DNA of 64,000 nucleotides from Paramarasmius palmivorus (lineage: Eukaryota; Basidiomycota; Agaricomycetes; Agaricales; Marasmiaceae), in NCBI GenBank assembly GCA_037176845.1, contig JAYKXP010000137.1:1-64000 (forward strand), written 5' to 3'. This document shows, in pieces, positions 22,076-33,009 of this stretch. The position numbers and the translations under genes were made by a program. A model generated the notes under the pieces. It searched no databases, was not told the DNA's origin, and saw only the letters and a program-made list of their open reading frames with translations. Every line of letters starts with the position of its first letter. Positions within the stretch are counted from its first letter, which is position 1.

Positions 22076-24540
22076 GTCAAACCAGCGGAAGCGAAACAGT
22101 TCCGCCTTTCCGTTGCCCATCACAATCATCTCTGCTTCTGGTCCGTTGGACTCCCTGTGGTTCTTCATCCCGAGTATCAGCTCGATGGTCGTGTCAAGAA
22201 AAGATCGAGGTAGCTTGCTTGAATGGACCATGGTAGTACAGTATGTCTGCTCTGTTTCTTCGTGATCTCCGCTGACTAAACTATCGTCTCGACGACTAGC
22301 CTCTGCATACTCTCGGCTGGATGAAGATCCTTTGCATCTCGGTAATCTAGGCTCCGGTACGCTGGCAGTGCTTTTGTGAAGACTACTCCCCTGACTTTGC
22401 CTAGGGTCCAACCATCGCAGCATATGCCCCCCGAAACATGCAGACCTTTTTACCCGCATCACGTTCTCCTTCAATCTATCCACTCCTAACTCGACTCGTC
22501 ATGCAGGTACTACCCCCGTACATCGGTATATATGGGTGGCGAACTCAGACCTGGGAATTGGGAATGTTGGGGTTGAAGAAAGCGTCGGCTTCAGGGATCT
22601 GTATCATTCTCCGCTCTTCCTCCGACAAGAACGCAGTCACGTCACTATCTCCACTCTTTGGCCATCATCAAGCATTGTCCATCCTCCAAAAGAAATCAGA
22701 ACACGCGGATACATTTGCCCATCTCAGCTCCTTCACCCTACCTACCCGTGCTTTCTGTCCATCGCGAAGCCCAACCATAGTCGCATGAACGACGACGCTA
22801 TGGAGAACTTTGACTGTATACCCTTCTTGAGCCGTACTATCAAGCGCAGTCCGAAGTGTACGTTACCCAGTCGTGCTACGATTTCACTTTGCTGACCCTG
22901 CTCCACGTAGCCAATAGGATCGGATACACGATCCACTCCCCGTCTTCGAAGCTCCCGTGTCCATGAAGTCCTACATCCCATTTTCATCGACCTTCATCCA
23001 TTTTTCCGGTGACTATGCTGCTCCTCCGACCTGAACCTACACCCTTCGTGCACATCTTCATTCCTCCCTTCAACCACTTCGACGACACCTTGTTATCGCA
23101 AGCTCCGTCCCATCATAGCGCCTATCCCATCTACGAGTATCTTTCCCGTATATCCTATTCCTGTTGTACATGTCGGGCATTTCCTTCCCTTTCCTGTGCA
23201 TACTGCACAGTCGTTCTCGTGTTTCAGTATCACCGCATTATCCTCGCAGGGTTGGCTCTCCAGCTGGACGTGGTTCTACGCATAACACCCACTTACCGAC
23301 TCGGCTCTCTTCGCTGCCACCCCCTTGAACGTCCCGATCCCGTACACCGGCCTTCGCTCGTCTCCGCAGTGATGGATTGGCCGTCAGGTGCATAGTGTGT
23401 GGATGTAGGAGAGGAACGTACGGGTAATGGCCAGGTAGCTACGGGTAAGAATGCAGAGTACTATCCTGCATCCGATAGTGGGACAGGGAGAACTGGGATG
23501 ATCTCGCACACCCCGACGTCTTATCGCTCCACATGCAACAGGTTCTTCGTCTCGTCTCGACGTGTCATGGAAACGGAATCACTATTCCCGGACGACATTC
23601 TCAGCAACCTAGAAGCGGTAGCGTCATTTGGCATTCTTCCTTGCACACCCATGGATATCGTACACCTTCAACACTTCCGCTACCTTCATTCCGAATCTCT
23701 ACCCTCCACCTCAACGTGTTCCTACGTAATCGATCACGCGCCTTCCGTCGGGCTCATCGAGGATGCCCGTACACATTCATGCTCAATGTCCGTCTTCTTT
23801 GCGGTACTTTCCTTCGGACGCGATTATGTGCTCGTTCTTTGTCGTTCGGAGATGAGTTTGGGTTCGGCGTGCAGATCTGGGTCGGAGCGCTGTTCTCGTA
23901 GCTGCAGATCGGGCTATCTGGGGAATCAAAGGCGATTTGGGTAGCGTGTTTAAGAATGAGAGGTATGTTATCTGTTTGCGAAGCGGTGTTAGTGATTTGA
24001 CGAACACATGATAGACCTCGTTGAGCCGAGGACCCGAGAGATGCTGTACATCTATCTCTCGCTCATCGTTCTCGTTTCGTGGTGCTCTTGTCGATATCGC
24101 CCTGCGTGGACGTCTCTCGGTAGATGGATACGGAAGAATGCCAGTTCTCTGTCTAGTGTATACTCTTACCCCCGAATGCCTGTACTCGGAAGACCTGCGT
24201 ACCCTTTCCTTTCGCTACTCCGTCTATTTTAGGTGTACATTTTGCGTAATCTCCACTAAACATGTACATTGACTTTTGATTCGACTCCAGACCTTTACCA
24301 TCACGTTCGAGAAGGCCACAGCGATTGGTATTGGTATGATGTCGCTCATCTCCGCTATTCATTTTATCGTGTACTAGGTAGCTGTTCCATTTTGTCGAAG
24401 AAAAACATGAGTACAATGGACATCTCGGGTGCTCGAGATGCTTCGATCGTCCTTTGCGTGGCGCAACTTGTCTGCGGATCTGCGAAGGTGCTAATCATGT
24501 ATGGCAGAGTGTAGAGAGTCGGGAGTGAATGTGCAAGTAT
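22076..24540 (+). pseudogene. Decayed repeat unit 2
   Basis: The unit follows the box with the GTCAAACCAGCGGAAGCGAAACAG segment also found at 28.4 and 43.2 kb. It then shows exon-like relics shared with units 1 and 3, for example TCCTACATCCC, CTCCTCCGACCTGAA and CTACGAGTA at 22960-23140. Frames are broken repeatedly, and no continuous spliced model could be built. Confidence 0.4.
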
Positions 24541-24639
24541 TCTGTTTTCAAACCTATGATGTTCTCGCTCAGTAGACTGATAGCATCATTGACGACTGTG
24601 ATTAAACAGTTCGACGACATTATGAAAATGACCGCGATT

Positions 24640-27000
24640 GGTGTACATAGCATTCATAAATAGATAGATATGGTCTGAAAATATGGACAGCTGGGGAAAA
24701 GGGAACTATAAATATAAATCAAATTCATCCACATTGAAATCATCCAGCCTACACATCACTTGTTCTTGGTTGATTCTCTGGAGATATATCAAGTACTGTG
24801 CCAAGGTTATCTGCAGCTGTCGACTTGGAGTTTGCCTCAGCAATTCGCATAGTTGATACAGCTTCATCCACACTGGAATAGCTGAGGCCCAGTGCAATAC
24901 GCACAATAATAAAAGTTTGTGAGATTCCCTGTAGGGTTATGTATCATGAGCTTTATTTGTGATCAGATGTGGGACAGACATACCAACACATGAATAACTG
25001 CTTTTTGGACCACATTTGATACAGTAACCTTCCACCGAAAGTCCATGCTTTCACGTAAGCTGAGTATATCATCAATAAGACTTGCAGATATGGCAGCAAA
25101 TGTGATGAGTATGGCAGAGTAAATCATGCCTGACTCAAGGCTTTGCATTACATGGTCAGAGAAATCTTCTCATAAAGAATCTTGCACATACATGGTAGCA
25201 GTGATTAGGTGATACATCTTCCTGCTTCTGGAGCCTAGAATTTTCCTTGCTTTCTGAGCAATATAGAAGATACGTCCAGCTTGAACTTGTTAGAAAACAG
25301 ACTAGAAGAGCTGATTTCTCACTTACCAATCAAACCTGTAACAAATGCATTTGTGAAGGCTGTGCTGAAGTATAGGCCACACGTGGTATAGTTGGATGAA
25401 ACACCATCAGTGATTTCAAGATCACTCTGTCGACGAGAAAGTGGGTTCAAATTCAAGACATCCCCAAGAAATTCCCAGCCACCATGATAGTGTATGATCA
25501 CAAACAATGCAAGGACTGCAAGTATCAAATTAGTTATAGGACCACAAAATAAAAATAAATGTATACCATGGTTTATTAGACAAGCACCTCCTGGTAATAG
25601 CATTGTCCATTTTTTTCGTCCCCAAACAATATAACACCGCCGTATCTGATGTTGACTATGTGAGTGAGTGAACACATACAATGAGCAACATTCTCAACTT
25701 GCCATTATTACATCAGCAGTTGCACTGTCCAAGGCATATTATTAGATGATCACAATGATAAAAACATACTTACTTTGCCAGAAACAATAGGACCATTCTA
25801 ATCAAGGGATATCTGTTGGGCTTTATAAGAGCTTTCAATAATAATGAGGTTAATTATACTAACACATTATGTGACTTAACATCAAATTGGATCTCCTCCA
25901 CAAGTTCAACGGCAAAAGTTGAAATTGTTGCAAGCAGAAAGAGAACTGAAAGGAGAATGGTATGCATCCAGTGGTCTCCTTTCCTATGTTTAATCAGGGT
26001 GTATATGCATTGACCAAAAAGCAGGGCAAATAGACCTAGAGAAACTTTTGAGTTATTGCCCTGTTCCCAGTGCAAGCATAAATACTATAAAGTGCTCCCA
26101 TTTCCTTTCAAGCATGAGATTGTAATTTATTTAAAGAGTTACAGAAAAATTACTCACAAATGCCAATCCTGGTAGTTTGAGGTCTAAGTGGACCTCATAT
26201 ATGTCATACAATTGTTGAAGCTCCACAAAGTAAACAACAACACAGATTGTTCCCTGCATTAGGATAATTGAAGGGAACAATTTTTGATGCCAGCACTCAA
26301 CAGTGCATATGTAATGAGTAAAGGTAACAGTGTAGGTTCCTAGAAGGATATTACTTAGAACACAATCTTCAAGTTAAAGAATGACTTTACCATAAAGCAC
26401 TCCAAATACCTATCATTTTATTGGTCACATAGAACAGCAGATACAGTGAGTAGCAAATTACGCACAAACATGTTTCCTACCCAGAGCTCATCAAGCTGGT
26501 CTATCCTCCACTCTTCTGAAGGTAGTTCAACAGCAGGAGTGAAAGCCCCTGTTCTATGGAGATCATAATCACTCAATGTGACAAGGGAGTTCTCTGCAGA
26601 TGCTATAACAAAACGAAACACAAGCACAATTGTTATGAGTATAAGCAGAAATGTGAGCAGAATAATTTGTATGAAGTGTTTCTTCTTGTGCTGGATAAGC
26701 ACATATATGTGTGACACAAAAAACACTGCATAACACACTGCAAAATATTGTCTTTAGTAGCCTACTCTCCAAGCATGCAGTAATCATACCATAGAATGTG
26801 GTTACCAAGATTATTGATGCCAAAGTGATATCTGGAATTCTCATAGTGTAGAGGTGGATGATATTAAGGAAATGGGCTACTGTGGGCAAGAGTCATTGTT
26901 CATTTATACAATTGTATCTCTGCGTGATAGATATACTTGACTTGACATGTAGTATAGCCAACATCTATTGTATCCATCTTTCAATGATGATCTCTCAATA
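24640..27000. other. CpG-depleted patch
   Basis: I counted 16 CG dinucleotides between 24721 and 26940. The homologous copy 1 has the same number in just 360 bp (12361-12720). Flanking DNA on both sides returns quickly to normal CG density (left of about 24640, right of about 27100). Confidence 0.8.
24749..26844 (-). CDS. Multi-pass membrane protein, copy 2 of three, CpG-depleted
   Basis: The start is MRIPDITLAS at 26844 and the stop lies at 24749. Exon order, splice positions and motifs follow copy 1: VCYAVFFVSHIYVLI, ILLTFLLILITIVLVFRFVI, IRRCYIVWGRKKW, SSNYTTCGLYFSTAFTNAF, ESGMIYSAILITFAAIS, and a last exon starting GISQTFIIVRIA. The protein should again have about seven spans and a hydrophilic C-terminal tail. 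I saw no stop or frameshift in the exons I could align with copy 1, so it may still be functional. The locus holds only about 16 CG dinucleotides in 2.2 kb, with TG and CA in their place. That points to past cytosine methylation and deamination in a gene that kept its frame. Confidence 0.7.
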
Positions 27001-27100
27001 CTAGGGAGTACTGAGCATCATTCATCAAGAATGGTCCCTCTGGCAGTAGATCGTTAAGGCCCAGCATGGGTGCATGGGAATTTAGCAGGTAGGTCATAGC

Positions 27101-27126
27101 CCTAACCCTGCTACTCCTAACCCTAG
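27101..27126 (+). repeat. Telomere-like box heading repeat unit 3
   Basis: CCCTAACCCTGCTACTCCTA followed by ACCCTA, on the plus strand. Confidence 0.75.
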
Positions 27127-28300
27127 TTCGCCCTGTCTTTTTGCCCTCGACTCTCATCATCTCCCTGCTCCAATCGTCTGCCTGCCCCCATCATCTCCTG
27201 GTCTCCATGGATCCTTGGCTCGGATAAGACGACGTCTAGGTAGATTGTATGATGGTAGCACGGTACGTTTACTCAGTTTCTCCTAGATCTTCATCCGCTG
27301 ACTGGCGTCTTGATGACTAGAAAGCACTGCACGTCCTGAGATGGATAGATGGATTAGAGTTTCTCGAGTGTCATAGTTCCGGTACGTCGATAACACATCT
27401 GTTGATAGACCGCTCGCCTGACTAGATCTAGGACCTGAATAAGACCACATCCGCCGCCCAGAAGGAATGTTACCCGGCGGTCATCTTACTGGCAACCCCT
27501 TCTCCTGTGGTCGTAACCTTCGAGAACTGGACTCTTCGCTACGTAGCAACCATACACTGCCTCACCCCGAACCTCCCGTGCTCAAAGACCCCTACATCCC
27601 GCCCTGTTCCACCTTGTTCTGGATTCTCCGCTCTTCCTCCGACCTGAATATGAATCCTGCGTGCATATGTCCATTTCCTCCTTCAAGGACGGGACCTTTT
27701 ACAACTTCATTGTCGTCGCGCCCTTGCGTCGCAACCCATCATAACGACGAGCCCGCTTACGAGTAGCTTTCTCCACGATATCCGTCCGCCGTTGCACACC
27801 TCCCCGTATTCCATGCATCCCGCACTCCCAATCGTCCTCCTGCTTTAGTTCCACCAAGCCATCCTTGTAGGGTTGCTTCTTGTGTGGTTTTTATCTTTGT
27901 ACCGAAGCAGAAAATGCGGAGTGGGTATGCAAAGCGCATTCCGAGACAATACACACCCACTCGGCGTGTCTCGCCATCACCCTTTCTTCTCGCCACCACC
28001 TATTTGTTTTGCATCCTCCGGCTTACTCTCGCCATAATTCCCCTTTGCCCTTTTCCCCAGCGTCGACTCACTGGCCACATCGGCGTCGACGCGTTCGCGA
28101 TTTCTCATACGCCTTCTCTTACGGAGAAGCGGGTGTTGTCAGGAGCAGAAGACGCGAAGAATACGATAGAGACAGACGTCATACAGCGCCTATTTGGCTT
28201 ATCCCGTGCCCACTCATTCTCCTTCCCTTCATTACTCTCCCTCACTCTGCAGCGTTAGACTTGACTACTGGTTCGTCTCTAGAGTGATGAATTTGGGGTT
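27127..28300 (+). pseudogene. Decayed repeat unit 3
   Basis: It contains TCCTGGTCTCCATGGAT, an intron-like relic GTACGTTTACTCAGTTTCT...GATGACTAG (27262-27321) matching unit 1, and an exon-like block at 27570-27770 (CCTACATCCCGCCC, CTCCGCTCTTCCTCCGACC) matching units 1 and 2. Stops interrupt the frames that are shared among the units. Confidence 0.45.
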
Positions 28301-28374
28301 TGGGTGCCGGCACGAGGGACAGAAAGTATTAGTATTTCGGACGAACTAGGGATTCGAAGGAGCTCACAATGCCG

Positions 28375-28825
28375 TAACCCTAGTCAAATCAACGGAAACG
28401 AGGCAGCCGCGTTTTTCTTCTTCGACATCGATCATCACCCCTCTCCTTCCTGATCTCGGTTCGATGGGTACGACGACATCAAGCGTGTGGCAGCCAGTTT
28501 GGAGCTTGTACGTTTGCAAAGATTCTCCGAGAGTTACGATCACTGACCACCTTCTCGACGGCTAGATCAGCTCCTTGCACTCTGGGCCTGATGAGGATGT
28601 GTTGCGTTTGGTTCTCATTGGCTTCGGTACGATTCTGCCGAGAGAACACTTGTCTGACGTGAAATAGGGATCAAGGACACGCCTCCCGGCGCAAACATCT
28701 TTATCCGCATCACCTTCTCTCTTGGTGCTCTCTACACCTCTCGGACTCCCGCGCTCTTTAGAAACAATGCTTACCTGTGGACATCACTGGAGGCTTACTC
28801 CAACCACCACGCTAAGGAGTAGTCA
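28375..28825 (+). pseudogene. Repeat unit 4: gene fragment with three joinable exons
   Basis: A reduced telomere-like box (TAACCCTAG) is followed by three exon-like pieces. They end at 28507, run from 28566 to about 28625, and run from about 28669 to a stop at 28825. Splice signals are GTACGT...GGCTAG and GTACGA...AAATAG, and the phases agree. The joined peptide reads DGYDDIKRVAASLEL, then ISSLHSGPDEDVLRLVLIGF, then GIKDTPPGANIFIRITFSL. It ends in AYSNHHAKE. A stop lies just upstream with no start codon after it, and the other units carry the same exons in broken form. This is the best-preserved coding relic of the family; no function is recognised. Confidence 0.45.
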
Positions 28826-30410
28826 GATTTTTGTTCGAATCGAGTTTGGTGACGAATCTCTCGGCTGTTGATCGTCAGACGGTGTGGATACGAGTCTTGG
28901 TGTGGACACGGTACGTTACCAAGATACACCTTTTAGATACATTCATCTGATTTCCGAAGTAGTGAATGTTTGGATCGCAGCACGAAAACTTCCGCAAAGA
29001 TTGATTTCAACTCTTCGTCGTCTTCTTTCCGCCACACTTTTCTTCCCCGTTGAACATATCCAGTACACGTCTCCCTCATGTTGGTCATCGCTGCTGTCCT
29101 CACCGACGTTCCAAGTAGCGTGGTGTCCCCTGAGCCGTCAACGACAGCTACGAACCGTAGCTTGCTCGTACAGGATCCTCTTAACTTGACCGTCGCCATC
29201 CACCGCCACATCCCATCTTGTTCGCTCTTCGCGTCTAGGAGTTATTGATCGTATCCGACACAACATTTGACCGTTTATCTCGCTTGAGAAGAAGTGATTG
29301 ATGTCATGTACGAGAGGACGGCAACGTGTTACTCGTGGGAGTTGCGGGGATAGAAGGCGGTGTGTGTGGGGAGCTCGGAAGAGATCAAAGGCAGGCTGTT
29401 ATCGTCTTCTCCCTATTTCCCAGGATGGTACTTGCTGCTGTTGATTTTCTTCTTAAGCGGGAGTTACTTCTTGTATGTCTGTTTTACATCCTCGACAAAC
29501 TGGAGCTGTGATCTCAGTTATTTATGTCCATAGGTAGAGAGTATTCACGCAACGCCCGTTCCTCACCCAAATACCTGTTCTCGTAATTGATAAACATCCG
29601 GTGCCTTAGACGGTATACTTCGCTCATTGTCTCTCGTAAGTGATGAATATCCCGCTGTCACATTTTATCAGGGGAAGAAGAAACGGAGATAAACGCTGCT
29701 TGTTCGTACATGGCGTGGCTTTCCTTTCATGGCAATAGTTTTGCGGAAAAGCCTTTGGTAGGTTTAATTCCAACGAGTACTGATCTGAATCGCTCACATT
29801 AAGGTTTCTTGCACTCCTCTCGTGGATTTACGTCGCTTTATCAACCGACGTCCCCACGATTGACCATGACGGTGATATATCCCTTATTGCAGAGTGGCAC
29901 CATACGCATGGCTCAGCTGCACCAATCTTAGTTCTTCACGTTCCGATATCCGGTGTAGAAAGCCTAAGCATTCGTGTAGAAGGCGGCTTCCTCGTTGATT
30001 GGTCGAAGCCGGAGGCCTAGGTCGAATAATCTGTCGTGGGTTTTCACTTTAAGCCCCGTGTGCGTATTCAAGGTGAATCGTATACTTGTCGGTTATTGCT
30101 ATCCCTGGAAACCGAGTCTAGTCGCCTACTACCCAGATAATACATACGCTGTCCCGCTATCCGCCCAAGCACTCCAAAACTTTGCTGTGTGGTTGCATCG
30201 AGCTAAGATCGTGTTTATTCAATTGCTCGCGTATAAGTCAATGCTTAAGACACAAAAGCTCCCGGCACGCGCTGTTATTGCCTTCTTGATTTCGTCGTTT
30301 CAGATAGCTGTTCTGGCTGTATAGCATCCCACTTCAATTTATCCGAGCGCCGAACATTCAAGCTTTGTTGCATCAAGAAGGGCGAAAAGATGGACAGATG
30401 GCATCACCCG
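28826..30410. other. Repeat-derived stretch, no intact gene
   Basis: Positions 28826-29400 match 38090-38660 (for example GGTGTGGACACGGTAC and GAGTTGCGGGGATAGAAGGCGGTGTG) and continue unit 4. From about 29500 to 30400 I see nothing I can identify. Confidence 0.45.
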
Positions 30411-30414
30411 AATA

Positions 30415-30476
30415 AGCGCTGTAACAGGCGCTGCTCCGGGTCCTGAAGTTAATAACCCAAACCTTGCCCTAACCTC
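30415..30476 (+). repeat. Telomere-like box with upstream motif, heading repeat unit 5
   Basis: AGCGCTGTAACAGGCGCT at 30415-30432 is followed by a degenerate TAACCCAAACC...CCCTAACCTC. This gives a second exact case of the upstream motif seen before the box at 22.05 kb. Confidence 0.7.
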
Positions 30477-31280
30477 ACCCAAATGAAGCGACCCGCGCTT
30501 TTCCTTGTCCCCGATGGCCACCATGTCCATGTCTCTGGTCTCCATGGACCCTTCTTCCACAGTGTCAGCTGCATGGGCGGGATAGAAAGATATCAATGCA
30601 ATAGTAGTACTCACTTTGCCCGAGATCCATGCTGACCTCTGTCTCGATGATTAGACATCGACTCTGTACACTCTGGGAAAGATGAGGACGTTTTTAGTGA
30701 CGTTCCCCTGAGTTATGGTACGCTTTAATGTTTGTGCGATGACTGTCACCCTGACTTGATATAGCGACCGAACTTGAAGAAGATAGGATACGCCTCGTCA
30801 CCCAACCCGCATCACCTTCTCATTCAACATATCTACTCGTGCTTCCTACTCAACGCGGATCCCTTTCGTCACCAATACAACAACGCACTTTATCACCTTC
30901 AAGAACGGTTCACACTATGAAGGTTCATCACACCCCTGGCTGTCATATCCAGTACTGCGATTCAACCTTGTTTCTCGGGATCAGGTACCTGTACTCAAAC
31001 CCTACATCCCGCCCCATCTTCTTTTCGGGGCGCTATACTCTACCTTTGACCAGAGAATACTACAATACGAGATTGGAGCCTCTATTATCAGCACGTTTTC
31101 TAACCTGAGATAGGGACCGAAGAAGTTAGCAGACATGCAACATCTTTTCGTTCGACGTATCGACTCATAGTTGCGGCCCAGTTTGAGGTATAGTCGAGCT
31201 ACGGTCATCAGATACGCTTCAGACCCACTTTCATGACTTAGGGAACGCTTGGATCTCCGTTCAAAGGTGCTATCCACCTT
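30477..31280 (+). pseudogene. Decayed repeat unit 5
   Basis: The unit contains CTCTGGTCTCCATGGACCC, an intron relic ending GATGATTAG, the exon ACTCTGTACACTCTGGGAAAG with its GTACGC...GATATAG intron, and GGATACGCCTC, all shared with unit 1 at 14.6-14.85 kb. Coding frames are broken after that point. Confidence 0.45.
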
Positions 31281-32465
31281 GAAAGCCCACAGTCGTGAGA
31301 GATCATCGCTTGTACGGACTAGCTACACATTTCTCCCACGTGCACGCTTCATAGTTCCCACCGTTCTTTTTTTTTTTTTGAAGGAGCCCTGGTTAATGGT
31401 CCAATAATATACCTTCGTTTCTTTGTTATCTTTAGATCGCTTCATCAGGATTAGTTGTTCATCGAATATACGCTGATGTTCTTATCTATTGGTACCGAGT
31501 ATAGCTACCGAGTTTGGACCTTGGCCCACCTTGTATCCCTTTACTTGTTTCTTGATATTGATGAGGGCTTTGGAAGCTTCGAGGTCACTTATGGCCGTAC
31601 TTAGTCCACACTGACAGTGCTCGTGTTGATGGCGAGTCTCATCTATATCAGTTCTACCGGAACCGGACATATACAGCATCGGTTGACGAGGAAGATCAAG
31701 GGCAATGCCGCCCCGAAGCATCGCCAATTTTCATCATAGGTCATTGCTCGAGTCGATGGCGGGGGAAAACTATGGGGTGCATAGTAACAGAAATAATCGA
31801 GGTGCAGCCTTCTACACCCTCCGCTGCATGAATTCAAGTACATAGAGCCATTCTAAACTATTTAAAACCTGGTCTTGAATTTTCCTATACTTTTGTCGGG
31901 CAGTGACCAAGCAGCAGCAAGGAAATGAAACCCGCTGTGACATGGAGGTCACACTGCTTGAATAGACACACTTTGCACTTTTCTAATGACAGTGGCCCTG
32001 CATCTTTTCCCGTATTCGTCTGTACTCTATGCACTGAGTGCATTTATACGCTATCGGGATAGTCCTAGCATCTACGGTGTCACGCCTCTGTGATGGGGAC
32101 TTCTGCTATTCATTCGAGCCTTATTCGTTATCGTCTTCCAAAATTCTTGATATAATCAGCCAGGTAGATTCATATAGGTCTATTTTAGATTAGAAATTTT
32201 TCAGGAAGAGCGATAATTTGTAGGGGGGGCAAAAAACGACCAGTTTCATTTCCTTGTGGTGTTTATTACCCTGCACTAGAGTGTATTTGTAGACGTGCAT
32301 ACAAACATCTGGACAAGCGATGCGGTCCTGTCAAAATCCGTCCGTAATTAGTAATTACACTATAATCAAATACTTTTCGACCGACATCCTACAGCAACCC
32401 TCTTCAGGTCAGTTTTTATTTTTGGTCCTTGGGGCTAAACAATACAATGGATCCCATCACTGACA
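31281..32465. other. No intact gene; repeat copy at 31415-31600
   Basis: The stretch holds the partner of the 8530-8720 repeat and a run of T at about 31367-31380. On the minus strand a peptide-like frame at 31727-31482 looks protein-like (HQHEHCQCGLSTAISDLEAS) but has no supported start or splicing. Confidence 0.35.
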
Positions 32466-32560
32466 CTGGGGTGCCAGCCGGTAATCTCTTTGTTTGGATG
32501 TAAATACCATCAGAAGGTCAGATTTTCGCAAAAGAATACTAGGGATTCGTAAATAGCTGT
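32466..32560 (+). repeat. Fragment related to the 42.5-43.0 kb inverted-repeat element
   Basis: CTCTTTGTTTGGATGTAAATACCATC and, after a short gap, GATTTTCG...CTAGGGATTCGTAAATAGCTGT match the arms of the element at 42480-43010 in the right-arm orientation. Confidence 0.6.
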
Positions 32561-33009
32561 AATATCCCCATATATTTTGATATCCGAAGGCGGGCGGACT
32601 GCACTTCAAGACCTTCGGGATGAGCTTGTGCCACTATATGGGGACAACTTTCACTGTACTTGTACATCAAGCCTTAATTTATGACCATACACAAAATGTG
32701 CGGCCAGAATGAGTCTCAGACATACAAATATACCGGGATATTAACATCAGTTTTCGCCGTTGCTGTATATCAATATACTGCACGTTCTCACTGGGCTTGA
32801 ATAGCTGCGGGAGCTGAGTCAGTCCTTGTTGACATCCACATGTTTGCTCCAGCGTCTCACGGTCCGCCAGCTGTCAATCAAACCCTGCATTAATTTATAT
32901 TGACACTCGACAGAGAATTGTTCACCCCGACTCAAAATCTTGTTTCACACAAAGTAAGTCTCCAGAACAGATACGACTCGACCTTTGATAACTTCGATTA
33001 TTGCAGTTC

